DNA of 64,000 bases from Parapedobacter deserti. Its GTDB lineage: Bacteria; Bacteroidota; Bacteroidia; Sphingobacteriales; Sphingobacteriaceae. Shown piece after piece: positions 55,632 to 64,000 of this stretch; within the stretch, counting starts at the first letter, position 1; every line of letters begins with the position of its first letter. The stretch lies in assembly GCF_042646065.1 (NCBI RefSeq), contig NZ_JBHRTA010000009.1, forward strand, positions 372,001 to 436,000, in the 5' to 3' direction. The notes below the pieces were generated by a model. The model did no database searches. It had not been told where the DNA came from and saw nothing but the letters and a program-made list of their open reading frames with translations. Position numbers and translations under genes: made by a program.

Positions 55632-56693
55632 ATGAAACGAATCATCATTACCATCGTTGTTGTTGTAGGAGTACTCGCTCTTATCGGATGGGTTTTAACG
55701 AATAACAAGAAAGAAAACGAGGCGAAAACGGCCGTTGTGGCAGAGAGCGGAGGCGCCATCGTAGTGAAGGCTGCTGAGGTGCGTAAGGAGCCGATCGTAC
55801 TGGACTTCTCAACAAATGGGAATTTTGCGGCAAATCAAGACCTCACCTTGCTTTCCGAAGTAAGCGGCAGAGTGACTCGCATTTTAGTTAACGAAGGTTC
55901 AAGGGTGAGCAGGGGACAGGTGCTGGCGTTGGTCGATCCAGAAATCTTGAGTCTGGATAAGCAGGTTGCCGAAGACGCCTTGCAGAAGCTTAAGACAGAT
56001 TACGAACGATATAAAAGTTCTTTCGAAACGGGTGGCGTAACCAAAGCGCAGCTGGATGATATTGAACTGCAGTTGAGGAATGCGGAAATAAGACTTGCAC
56101 AAGCAAATCGCAGGGTGCAGGATGCAAGCATAAAAGCGCCGATCAATGGGATCATCAATCGCCGCGATATCGAGGTGGGCGCATACCTGTCGCCAGGAAC
56201 TGAATTGTTTGAAATTGTCGATTTATCTCGGCTGAAGCTGAACGTAAGAGCCAATGAAAGTCAGGTAGTCAATCTCAAGGTGGGAGATCAGGTGACCATT
56301 ACAAGCTCAGTGTTTCCAGATAAGGAATTTAACGGTACGGTGAGCTTCATTGCCGCGAAGGCCGACAATTCGTTAAATTACCCCGTGGAAATTACGGTTG
56401 ACAATAGTAGGGATACGGAGTTGAAAGCCGGTATGTATGGCACAGCTCATTTTAGGTTTCCCCAGCAGGAGCCGGCCATATTGATTCCGCGCAGCGCATT
56501 CATAGGTGGCGTTAACAGCAATCGCATCTATGTGCTGAGTAAGGATACTACGGCCATACCCCGTGAGGTGGTTGCAGGCAGAATTTTTGGCGAGCAGGTG
56601 GAAATACTGAAAGGAATTGAGGAAGGTGAAACCGTCATCACCAGCGGTCAGATCAACCTGTCTGAAGGTGCAAAGGTGCAACCTCAGGATTAA
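55632..56693 (+). CDS. RND efflux periplasmic adaptor (second system)
   Basis: A 353-residue membrane-fusion protein. The N terminus is an uncleaved-looking hydrophobic anchor (IIITIVVVVGVLALIGWVL) without a lipobox, unlike the adaptor of the leftward operon. The lipoyl halves (LLSEVSGRVTRILVNEGSRV, ASIKAPINGIINRRDIEVG, each about 20 residues) flank a helical hairpin at residues about 100-160. The barrel follows and the C terminus has GLxEGExVI-type residues (GIEEGETVITSG). It links the RND permease to the TolC channel. Confidence 0.93.
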   Translation: MKRIIITIVVVVGVLALIGWVLTNNKKENEAKTAVVAESGGAIVVKAAEVRKEPIVLDFSTNGNFAANQDLTLLSEVSGRVTRILVNEGSRVSRGQVLALVDPEILSLDKQVAEDALQKLKTDYERYKSSFETGGVTKAQLDDIELQLRNAEIRLAQANRRVQDASIKAPINGIINRRDIEVGAYLSPGTELFEIVDLSRLKLNVRANESQVVNLKVGDQVTITSSVFPDKEFNGTVSFIAAKADNSLNYPVEITVDNSRDTELKAGMYGTAHFRFPQQEPAILIPRSAFIGGVNSNRIYVLSKDTTAIPREVVAGRIFGEQVEILKGIEEGETVITSGQINLSEGAKVQPQD

Positions 56694-56717
56694 TGTGGAT
56701 TTTATATCTTATCTAAC

Positions 56718-59700
56718 ATGAAGATAGCAGAAATATCGATTAAACGCCCATCCATTGTCATCGTGGTCTTCACTGCGCTGACGCTGCTGGGTATCATGAG
56801 CTACTTCTCGTTGAATTACGAGTTGCTTCCCAAATTTTCGCCCAGCGTGGTGTCCGTTACCACCATTTATCCAGGTGCCTCACCCAGCGAAGTGGAGAAT
56901 ACGGTCACCAAAAAAATAGAAGACGCGGTCGCCTCGATGGAGAACATCAAGAAGCTCGACGCCACATCTTTCGAAAGTTTGTCGATGGTCGTCATCGAGC
57001 TCAATAGCGGCACTGACGTAGACTATGCCCTGAACGATGCACAACGGAAGGTGAACGCGATCTTGTCTGACTTGCCAGACGACGCAGAGGCTCCTTCGCT
57101 GGCGAAATTTTCTATGGATGACCTTCCAATCCTATCGCTGGCTACCACGGCCAACATGGATGATGCTGCGTTCTACGATCTTATTGACAAGCGTGTCCAA
57201 CCTGTACTTTCGCGAGTACCGGGGGTGGCACAGGTTAACCTTATCGGTGGTCAGGAACGCGAGATTCAGGTGAGTATCAATGCGTCTAAGCTGCAAGGCT
57301 ACGGCTTGTCTATTCTGCAAGTGCAGCAAGCGATTCTAACGTCCAACCTGGATTTCCCTACTGGAAGTGTAAAAACGCAAAACCAGGATATTTTGGTGCG
57401 CTTAGCGGGAAAATATAAATCGGTGGACGAGTTGCGCAACTTGGTCGTCGCTACGACGCCCACCGGCGGGCAAATACGTATCCGCGATATCGCCGATGTG
57501 CAAGATGCACAAAAGGATGTGGAGAAAATTGCCCGAGTGGACCAAAAGAGTGCCTTGCTTTTGCAGGTGCTGAAGCAATCGGATGCCAACGCCGTGGAAG
57601 TAAGCCGTGGCACACAGGAGATCATCGCTAACTTGATGAGGGCCTATCAAAACGAGGGGTTGAATATTGAGGTAGCTAACGACAGTTCTACTTATACACT
57701 GGAATCGGCTAATGCCGTTATCTTTGACCTGTTTTTGGCTGTGCTATTAGTAGCGGTGGTGATGCTTTTCTTCCTCCATAGCCTGCGTAACGCGGTAATT
57801 GTAATGGTGGCCATCCCTGTCTCCCTAATCGCTACATTCATCGGCATCAACCTTTTTGGCTTTACACTGAACCTCATGTCGCTGTTGGGCCTTTCGCTGG
57901 TGGTGGGTATCTTAGTGGACGATGCCATCGTAGTGATTGAGAACATCTACCGCCATATGGAGATGGGCAAAAATAAAGTAAGGGCATCGTTTGACGCGGC
58001 AAAGGAGATTGGGTTTACCGTTATTTCCATTACTATGGTCATTGTGGTGGTGTTCCTCCCCATTGCTGTCAGTACAGGTATGGTGTCCGATATCCTGCGG
58101 GAATTTTGCGTTGTAGTCGTGATCGCTACTTTGCTCAGCCTTGTAGTATCATTTACCATAGTGCCGTTACTCACTTCTCGCTTTGGGAAGCTGGAGCGGG
58201 TTTCTAACCGTACGATCTTCGGTCGGTTTATCTTATGGTTCGAAAACCAATTACACCGGTTTACCCGTTGGGTGACCGACGTGTTGAAGTGGTCGCTCAA
58301 CCATAAGGCTATTACGCTGACGGTCGTCACGCTGCTGTTGTTTGCTTCATTTGGCTTGTTGGCCGGCGGCTTCATCGGCGGAGAGTTCTTTGCTCAGGGC
58401 GACCGCGGTGAGTTTTTGGTCCAGATAGAAATGCCCAAGGATGCTTCCATCGAACAGACCAACCACATGACGCGTAGGGCTGAGGAATTTTTGAGTTCCA
58501 AACCGGAGGTTGTTTCGCTCATCGCAACCGTCGGGCAGTCCAGCGATGGTTTTGCCGGCACTCAGGCCACGACCTACAAATCTGAGATCACGGTTAGGTT
58601 AGTCGGCCGAGAAGAACGGGAAGACCCCAGTAATATTTACGCCGCCAAATTAAAGCGGGAGATGGAAAAAATATTGGTGGGCGCAAAGATCAAGACCGTC
58701 CCCATCAGTATCGTCGGCTTTGCTGAACAAGCACCCTTGGAAATGGTGGTGATGGGGTCTGATCTGGACAGTGTGTTGACTTATGCTGAGGGTATTCTTG
58801 ACCGGCTTCGCAAAATTCCGGGAACTTCCGAAGCAAAACTTTCCGTTGAAGGCGGTACGCCAGAGATCACGGTGGAAGTTGACCGCGACAAAATGGCGGC
58901 TCTCGGATTAAATCTGCAGACCGTGGGTGCAACCATGCAGACCGCGTTCAACGGCAATACCGACGGAAAATACCGTTCGGGTGAGTATGAATACGATATC
59001 AATATCCGTTTTGACGATTACGACCGTAAGAATGTGGACGACGTAAGTAACCTTCAGTTTGCCAACGATAGGGGGGAACTGATACGGTTGTCGCAGTTCG
59101 CCATGATACGCGAAGGCTCAGGGCCAAGCCAGTTGGAGCGGCGAGATAAGAGTACTTCGGTAAAAGTGCAATCGCAGGTCGTTGGCCGTCCGGTGAGCGC
59201 CATCGCCGCGGACTTGGAAAGCCAGTTGCCAGATATTCACACTCCTGGTGGTGTAAGCTACGTTTGGAGTGGGGATATGGAGCAACAGTCGGAAGGATTT
59301 GGTACGCTGGGTATCGCCTTGCTGAGCTCCATCCTGCTGGTGTATTTCATTATGGTGGCATTATATGACAGCTTCGTATATCCGTTTGTGGTGATGTTTT
59401 CCATTCCCCTGTCCATCATCGGTGCGCTATTGGCGTTGGCACTTACCAACAACACATTGAATATCTTTACCATTCTCGGGTTGATTATGTTGATTGGTTT
59501 GGTTGCTAAAAACGCCATCATACTGGTCGACTTCACCAACCACCTTAAGGCGGAAGGGAAATCGACTCGAGAGGCACTGATATTGGCTAACCAAGCTCGC
59601 TTGCGGCCTATTTTGATGACCACCATTGCGATGGTATTCGGGATGTTGCCCATCGCAATAGCTACCGGTCCAAGCGCCGAGTGGAAAAACGGCCTAGCAT

Positions 59701-59888
59701 GGGTGATCATTGGCGGGTTGATCAGTTCGTTGTTCCTGACGCTCATTGTCGTTCCGGTAATGTACCAAATCATGGACAACATTCTTCACCGTTTGGGGCT
59801 GGATAAGAAAGGCCGCCCGATTAGTGAACTCATGATTGAGGAGTATGTGCACAAGGAAGTGAAAGAGTATGAGGACGAGCCGGTATAA
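56718..59888 (+). CDS. RND efflux permease (second system)
   Basis: A 1056-residue inner-membrane transporter with the two-fold RND repeat, 12 membrane segments and proton-relay aspartates in GILVDDAIVVIE (TM4). The N terminus MKIAEISIKRPSIVIVVF and motifs such as YPGASPSEVENTVTK are typical of HAE1-like pumps found in Bacteroidota, more distant from AcrB than the pump encoded at 19596-22781. Its C-terminal cytosolic tail is long and acidic (KEVKEYEDEPV). It ends the operon and is followed by a terminator. Confidence 0.95.
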   Translation: MKIAEISIKRPSIVIVVFTALTLLGIMSYFSLNYELLPKFSPSVVSVTTIYPGASPSEVENTVTKKIEDAVASMENIKKLDATSFESLSMVVIELNSGTDVDYALNDAQRKVNAILSDLPDDAEAPSLAKFSMDDLPILSLATTANMDDAAFYDLIDKRVQPVLSRVPGVAQVNLIGGQEREIQVSINASKLQGYGLSILQVQQAILTSNLDFPTGSVKTQNQDILVRLAGKYKSVDELRNLVVATTPTGGQIRIRDIADVQDAQKDVEKIARVDQKSALLLQVLKQSDANAVEVSRGTQEIIANLMRAYQNEGLNIEVANDSSTYTLESANAVIFDLFLAVLLVAVVMLFFLHSLRNAVIVMVAIPVSLIATFIGINLFGFTLNLMSLLGLSLVVGILVDDAIVVIENIYRHMEMGKNKVRASFDAAKEIGFTVISITMVIVVVFLPIAVSTGMVSDILREFCVVVVIATLLSLVVSFTIVPLLTSRFGKLERVSNRTIFGRFILWFENQLHRFTRWVTDVLKWSLNHKAITLTVVTLLLFASFGLLAGGFIGGEFFAQGDRGEFLVQIEMPKDASIEQTNHMTRRAEEFLSSKPEVVSLIATVGQSSDGFAGTQATTYKSEITVRLVGREEREDPSNIYAAKLKREMEKILVGAKIKTVPISIVGFAEQAPLEMVVMGSDLDSVLTYAEGILDRLRKIPGTSEAKLSVEGGTPEITVEVDRDKMAALGLNLQTVGATMQTAFNGNTDGKYRSGEYEYDINIRFDDYDRKNVDDVSNLQFANDRGELIRLSQFAMIREGSGPSQLERRDKSTSVKVQSQVVGRPVSAIAADLESQLPDIHTPGGVSYVWSGDMEQQSEGFGTLGIALLSSILLVYFIMVALYDSFVYPFVVMFSIPLSIIGALLALALTNNTLNIFTILGLIMLIGLVAKNAIILVDFTNHLKAEGKSTREALILANQARLRPILMTTIAMVFGMLPIAIATGPSAEWKNGLAWVIIGGLISSLFLTLIVVPVMYQIMDNILHRLGLDKKGRPISELMIEEYVHKEVKEYEDEPV

Positions 59889-59929
59889 AGATCCGACACA
59901 TGGATGACTCGATTTAATATGTTTTACTT

Positions 59930-59962
59930 GTCCCGGGTGTTTTCACTCGGGACTATTCTTTT
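59930..59962 (+). terminator. Rho-independent terminator after the second RND operon
   Basis: A 10-bp stem (GTCCCGGGTG/CACTCGGGAC, one G-U pair) with a TTTT loop is followed by TATTCTTTT. It is 41 bases after the permease stop. Confidence 0.8.
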
Positions 59963-59973
59963 CGCTATGTGCC

Positions 59974-60004
59974 TTGTTTATCTTACCAAGGTTACCTAAG
60001 TTTG
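59974..60004 (+). promoter_or_regulatory. sigma-A promoter of the Glu/Leu/Phe/Val dehydrogenase gene
   Basis: TTG (59974-59976), a 20-base spacer and TAAGTTTG (59997-60004) match the Bacteroidota consensus, 17 bases before the ATG. Confidence 0.65.
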
Positions 60005-60021
60005 CCAAAATTTAGCCAGTT

Positions 60022-61251
60022 ATGATGAAAACCCTGCTTAAGCGTTTTGAGGAAAAGCTCCCCGAAGTTGTGTTTGAATGGAAGGACCCTGAGACCGAAG
60101 CGGAAGGCTGGGTGGTCATCAACTCACTGCGTGGTGGCGCGGCGGGTGGTGGCACCCGCATGCGGGTGGGATTGGACAGAAACGAAGTAGAATCTCTGGC
60201 AAAAACCATGGAAGTGAAGTTTACTGTGTCTGGACCTCCTATCGGCGGCGCTAAATCTGGCATCAACTTCGATCCCTCAGATCCTCGTAAACAGGGCGTA
60301 CTGGAACGGTGGTATAAGGTGGTCACTCCGCTCCTCAAGAATTATTACGGTACCGGGGGAGACTTAAATGTGGATGAAATTCATGAAGTCATTCCGATCA
60401 CAGAAAACTATGGCCTTTGGCACCCGCAAGAGGGCGTACTTAGTGGGCATTTCAATGTCCGTGAAAATGAGCGGATACATCAGATCGGACAGTTGCGTTA
60501 CGGGGTGTCGAAGGTTTTGGAAGACCCGGCATATACACCTGACTTGAAGCGCAAGTATAAAGTGGCTGATATGATTACCGGATTCGGCGTGGCCGAATCG
60601 ATTAAGCATTATTATGCGCTTTTTGATGGCGAGGTTGCTGGCAAGCGCGCCATAATCCAGGGATGGGGCAACGTCGCGGCCGCAGCTGGCTATTACTTGT
60701 CACAGATGGGAGTGCGGATTGTCGGCATTCTAGACAGGGCGGGGGGTGTCATAAACGAACTGGGTTTTGATGCAGAAACTATTCAGCAACTTTATATCAA
60801 TCGTAAGGGCAACAGCTTATGTGATGATCGCCTGCGGCCCTTTGACGAGGTGAACGATAAAATATGGGATGTTCCCGCTGATATATTTGTTCCGGCAGCA
60901 GCCTCCCGGCTGGTTTCAAAGGACCATGTAGCCCGATTGGCTGCTCATGGGCTGGAAGTAATCTCATCAGGCGCGAATGTGCCTTTTGCTGATCGAGAGA
61001 TTTTTTACGGGCCCGTTATGGAATACGTAGACCAGCGGCTATCACTGATTCCCGACTTTATTGCCAATTGCGGCATGGCAAGGGTGTTCGCTTATTTAAT
61101 GAACCGAAACGTGGAAATGAGCGATGATGCGATCTTCTCTGATGTTTCCAACGTCATTTTTGGCGCGCTGGCAAACATCCGTAGGCTATCTCCTGCCAAA
61201 ACGAATGTCTCTTCACGGGCCTATGAAATTGCGCTAAAAGGGCTAGTATAG
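60022..61251 (+). CDS. Glu/Leu/Phe/Val-type amino-acid dehydrogenase
   Basis: A 409-residue ELFV dehydrogenase with an N-terminal catalytic domain and a Rossmann domain ([17 protein letters not shown], about 212-228). The Gly-rich substrate region reads [11 protein letters not shown] (39-49) and GGAKSGI (75-81, Lys78), where true glutamate dehydrogenases usually have GGAKGG; Lys90 and the acid region [10 protein letters not shown] follow. The residue changes make the substrate (glutamate, leucine or another amino acid) uncertain. It reversibly deaminates an amino acid with NAD(P). It is monocistronic with its own promoter. Confidence 0.88.
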   Translation: MMKTLLKRFEEKLPEVVFEWKDPETEAEGWVVINSLRGGAAGGGTRMRVGLDRNEVESLAKTMEVKFTVSGPPIGGAKSGINFDPSDPRKQGVLERWYKVVTPLLKNYYGTGGDLNVDEIHEVIPITENYGLWHPQEGVLSGHFNVRENERIHQIGQLRYGVSKVLEDPAYTPDLKRKYKVADMITGFGVAESIKHYYALFDGEVAGKRAIIQGWGNVAAAAGYYLSQMGVRIVGILDRAGGVINELGFDAETIQQLYINRKGNSLCDDRLRPFDEVNDKIWDVPADIFVPAAASRLVSKDHVARLAAHGLEVISSGANVPFADREIFYGPVMEYVDQRLSLIPDFIANCGMARVFAYLMNRNVEMSDDAIFSDVSNVIFGALANIRRLSPAKTNVSSRAYEIALKGLV

Positions 61252-61348
61252 CAAACAGTTACTAACATTTGCACCCGTTGTGGATATTTTTTGTCTGCCA
61301 GCGGCCATGAAATCTGTGTATCTTTACCCGATAAACGGGAGGATGACC

Positions 61349-62170
61349 ATGAAGCAATACCTGGATTTAATGCGCCATGTATATGAAAACGGTGTAGACA
61401 AAGAAGATCGGACAGGAACAGGCACACGCAGCGTTTTTGGATACCAGATGCGGTTAGACCTCAAGGCGGGCTTCCCGCTGGTAACCACCAAAAAGGTACA
61501 CCTTCGTTCCATTATTCACGAATTGATCTGGTTTCTCCGCGGCGAAACCAACATTCGTTATTTAAAGGAAAACGGGGTTAGCATCTGGGATGAGTGGGCA
61601 GATGAGGCAGGAAACCTGGGCCCGGTATACGGCTCGCAATGGCGATCGTGGCCAACGCCTGACGGCCGCCATATCGACCAAATCGAGCAGGTCATCCATT
61701 CATTGAAAACGAATCCTGATTCACGCCGTATTATCGTATCGGCATGGAATGTAGCTGAAATCAGCCATATGGCGCTTCCGCCATGCCATGCATTCTTCCA
61801 GTTTTATGTTGCTCCTGCAGATCCCCGGAAAGGAAATAATAAGCCGCAGCTTTCGTGCCAATTATACCAACGCAGTGCAGACATATTCCTCGGCGTTCCG
61901 TTCAATATCGCGTCGTACGCGTTGCTTACCATGATGGTAGCCCAGGTTTGCGATATGGAGGCAGCGGATTTTATTCATACATTTGGCGATGCTCATCTCT
62001 ACAGGAACCATTTTGAGCAGGTGGAGCTGCAATTGAGTCGGGAGCCACGGCCGTTGCCCATGATGACTCTTAATCCTTCCGTTACCGACATCTTTGCATT
62101 TAAATATGAAGATTTTGAATTGACGGATTACCACCCACACCCACACATCAAAGCGCCGGTGGCAGTTTAA
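61349..62170 (+). CDS. thyA: thymidylate synthase
   Basis: Makes dTMP from dUMP and methylene-tetrahydrofolate. The 273-residue protein carries the nucleophile Cys146 ([11 protein letters not shown]), the same position as in E. coli, and the signature [17 protein letters not shown] plus [11 protein letters not shown]. The ATG at 61349 is chosen: a GGGAGG ribosome-binding site lies six bases upstream, whereas for the in-frame ATG at 61343 it would be directly adjacent. It precedes folA by 13 bases, a functional pair because thymidylate synthesis yields dihydrofolate. Confidence 0.97.
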   Translation: MKQYLDLMRHVYENGVDKEDRTGTGTRSVFGYQMRLDLKAGFPLVTTKKVHLRSIIHELIWFLRGETNIRYLKENGVSIWDEWADEAGNLGPVYGSQWRSWPTPDGRHIDQIEQVIHSLKTNPDSRRIIVSAWNVAEISHMALPPCHAFFQFYVAPADPRKGNNKPQLSCQLYQRSADIFLGVPFNIASYALLTMMVAQVCDMEAADFIHTFGDAHLYRNHFEQVELQLSREPRPLPMMTLNPSVTDIFAFKYEDFELTDYHPHPHIKAPVAV

Positions 62171-62183
62171 ACCCTAGCGAGCG

Positions 62184-62678
62184 ATGAAGAAATCATTTCT
62201 ATCTATTATTGTAGCTGCAGCTGAAACTGGTGCCATCGGTAAGGATAACCAACTTCTGTGGCACCTGCCAAATGACCTCCGGTTTTTTAAACAGACCACT
62301 ACGGGGCATGCAGTCATCATGGGGCGGAAAACTTACGAGTCTGTGGGTAAGCCGTTGCCCAACCGTCGAAATATTGTTGTAACCCGGCAGCGCGACTATG
62401 CCATTGAAGGTGCGGAGGTCGTGAACACACTGGATGAAGCGTTGGGCCGTAGTATGAATGAAGAGGAGGTGTTTGTGGTGGGTGGCGCAGAAATCTACAA
62501 GCAAGCGCTGCCGTTGGCTGAGCGGATTTACCTTACCAGGGTTCATGCCACCATTGAAGGTGATGTATATTTTCCCGAACCGGACGAGAATGAATGGAGG
62601 CTTAAAGCAGCCACTCACTGCAACCCGGATGAGCGCCATGCCTATGGGTATACGTTTATGGTTTATGAACGGAAATAG
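62184..62678 (+). CDS. folA: dihydrofolate reductase
   Basis: Reduces dihydrofolate to tetrahydrofolate with NADPH; the target of trimethoprim. The 164-residue protein has the usual WHLPNDLRFFKQ helix with catalytic Asp31, GRKTYESVGKPLPNRRNIVVTR (cofactor phosphate contacts) and VFVVGGAEIYKQAL. Length is that of chromosomal DHFR. Co-transcribed with thyA. Confidence 0.97.
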   Translation: MKKSFLSIIVAAAETGAIGKDNQLLWHLPNDLRFFKQTTTGHAVIMGRKTYESVGKPLPNRRNIVVTRQRDYAIEGAEVVNTLDEALGRSMNEEEVFVVGGAEIYKQALPLAERIYLTRVHATIEGDVYFPEPDENEWRLKAATHCNPDERHAYGYTFMVYERK

Positions 62679-62704
62679 CTGATCTGCATGTAATTCTCTA
62701 ATTT

Positions 62705-63610
62705 ATGACCATGACACCGATGTCCGGCATAGCGAGAAGGCGAATTCTCCGCGACCGTTTCTTTTTTGTACTTAAGCTGGGGTTGTGGGCGGCCATCGCT
62801 TACTCGTTTGCCGCCGCTGACGAATTTTACCGCGAATACCCACGTTTTAACCGGATAGCTTATGGTGTCAACACGTTTTTGACCGGCAGCATCCTTATTT
62901 CCATTGGACGGTTTGTTTTTATTTCGCTTTACCGGAGAAGAAAAAAGAAAAGCGATCGTGTAAGAGGTAACTATGTTTTAGGTATTAGCCAAATCGCTAC
63001 GATACTAAATGTTGCTTTCGGCATAATCGGCCTCATGCTTGTATTTGGAATCAACCCCGTTGACTTTCTGACCAGCATTACCATCGTTGCCATGGCTTTT
63101 GCGCTGTTGTTCAAGGATTATATCACTAATATGATCAGCGGGCTCCTAATTATGTTTTCTGATCAATTTACCATTGGTGATAATGTACTGATCGGCGAGC
63201 ATAAGGGCAAAATTATGGATATCACGTTGGCCAACATCATGGTGAAGAATGAAGACGATGATGTAGTGCTGATACCCAATAATACCGCGTTTACGGCTAA
63301 CATCATCAACCAATCGCTACAAAACTCAAAGAAACTTTCCTTAGACTTCGAACTTCCGCTGGCACATTCATACAACCAAGAGGCGCTGATGAGAAGTCTG
63401 GAAGCGGTCGTTGTGCGATATGCCAATCATATCGTTGCTGGCAGTTTTCAGTTCAAAGTAGTGGGCGTCGGTAAGGACATGGTGCAATACAGGTTGCAGT
63501 TTTTTACCACAAAACGCGATAGTAATCTGCGTAAGCAAATCCGAAATGATCTCTACCTTCAGGTCATAGCTTATGACGCCGGGCAGGCTGCTTATGAAAA
63601 AGGCAACTAA
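62705..63610 (+). CDS. MscS-type mechanosensitive channel
   Basis: A 301-residue small-conductance-type channel: three or four N-terminal membrane segments (residues about 18-125) with the pore helix [20 protein letters not shown], a beta domain (about 140-195, [33 protein letters not shown]) and a C-terminal alpha/beta vestibule. It releases osmolytes on membrane tension. Start is ATG at 62705 (a second at 62711). The stop overlaps that of the convergent coaA gene by four bases. Confidence 0.9.
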   Translation: MTMTPMSGIARRRILRDRFFFVLKLGLWAAIAYSFAAADEFYREYPRFNRIAYGVNTFLTGSILISIGRFVFISLYRRRKKKSDRVRGNYVLGISQIATILNVAFGIIGLMLVFGINPVDFLTSITIVAMAFALLFKDYITNMISGLLIMFSDQFTIGDNVLIGEHKGKIMDITLANIMVKNEDDDVVLIPNNTAFTANIINQSLQNSKKLSLDFELPLAHSYNQEALMRSLEAVVVRYANHIVAGSFQFKVVGVGKDMVQYRLQFFTTKRDSNLRKQIRNDLYLQVIAYDAGQAAYEKGN

Positions 63611-64000
63611 ACTTTCCTGATTTTAACACTTTTTATAAAATGGTGGCTGCCTTTTTCGAGAATAAGGTCCGCGCGGAAGCGTGTGGGTAGGATATTTTTC
63701 AGCAGATTCGGTTTGTTTATCTCGTCCCAGATACTGGTAGCCATCGCCGCACTTTCGCTTTCACTCAAGCTGGCATAACGATGGAAATACGATTCGGGAT
63801 TCTGGAAGGCTGTTTTGCGCAGCCATTCGAACCGTTGCACGTACCATTGCACCAAATTGTCCGGATCTGCGTCGACGTAAATGGAGTAATCAAAAAAGTC
63901 GGAGACGAAGACTTGCGGCCCGCGGTTTTTACCCCTTACATTTACTTGTAACACATTGATGCCCTCTACAATCAGTATATCAGGCTGTGTCACCCATTGT
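63607..64000 (-). CDS. coaA: pantothenate kinase, type I (5' part outside window)
   Basis: C-terminal part of the first CoA biosynthesis enzyme. The frame is open from the window edge to a stop at 63607; the visible 130 residues match CoaA ([54 protein letters not shown], split by length). The N-terminal Walker A part lies beyond the right edge. The GTG codon at 63993 is internal, not a start. Convergent and overlapping by four bases with the MscS gene. Confidence 0.93.
   Translation of the reverse strand, partial: QWVTQPDILIVEGINVLQVNVRGKNRGPQVFVSDFFDYSIYVDADPDNLVQWYVQRFEWLRKTAFQNPESYFHRYASLSESESAAMATSIWDEINKPNLLKNILPTRFRADLILEKGSHHFIKSVKIRKV

Overview
This is a 64 kb chromosomal stretch of a member of the Bacteroidota, most likely family Sphingobacteriaceae (a Parapedobacter/Pedobacter-type organism; that level of placement is inference). 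Evidence: many genes are preceded by the Bacteroidota sigma-A promoter form TTG/TTTG-N19-23-TAnnTTTG, Shine-Dalgarno sequences are weak, the family content is typical (single-chain TonB receptor, Mqo, Cry-DASH, two HAE-type RND pumps, MlaEFD without MlaB/C, Tat-exported SGNH hydrolase), and base composition is near 50% G+C by eye. No phage, insertion sequence or CRISPR array is visible. The content is mostly core metabolism and RNA maintenance, with a few accessory genes.

Layout. 1-4.1 kb: 2-oxoglutarate dehydrogenase E1 (cut by the window edge) and a DASH-type photolyase, both minus. 4.3-10.3 kb: two Rossmann epimerase-like genes, a sphingobacterial-type secreted hypothetical, a TonB-dependent receptor and class II aldolase. 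10.5-14.8 kb: guaA, a periplasmic-binding-fold lipoprotein, an RsmB-type methyltransferase, thioredoxin. 14.9-19.5 kb (accessory): a GC-rich CE15-like esterase, an ECF41-like sigma factor with its probable target (a secreted cupin), a family 2 glycosyltransferase, tRNA-Leu. 19.6-25.9 kb: tetR-tolC-MFP-RND efflux operon on the minus strand. 26-33 kb: RhlE helicase, mqo-pnuC-flavoprotein overlap cluster, a truncated DinB-like gene, ispE, a YdeI-type protein. 33-42 kb: xerD, ribE, lnt, PH/SHOCT protein, rsmI, serS, methyltransferase, pncB, SGNH hydrolase. 42-49.6 kb: a Tyr/Trp-rich secreted protein with a long low-complexity tail, mlaEFD, mtaB, tRNA-Val, tRNA-Phe, mnmA. 49.7-53.4 kb: pfkA / kinase-like / gapA operon with a divergent Nudix-winged-helix regulator. 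53.6-59.9 kb: a second tetR-tolC-MFP-RND operon, on the plus strand. 60-64 kb: Glu/Leu/Phe/Val-type dehydrogenase, thyA-folA, an MscS channel and the end of coaA.

Themes. Central carbon flow is well represented (fbaA, pfkA, gapA, mqo, sucA). The glycolytic operon carries a BadF/GlcNAc-kinase-like protein whose phosphate-1 motif is degenerate, and it is divergent from a Nudix-domain regulator that has itself lost catalytic residues. This is the most intriguing regulatory arrangement here. The second is the ECF41-like sigma/cupin pair, where the cupin is preceded by a near-perfect ECF41-type promoter. NAD salvage is represented by pncB and a PnuC transporter. tRNA and rRNA modification enzymes (mtaB, mnmA, rsmI, rsmB-like) are scattered through the window. 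I see no large undescribed multi-gene defence or mobile system.
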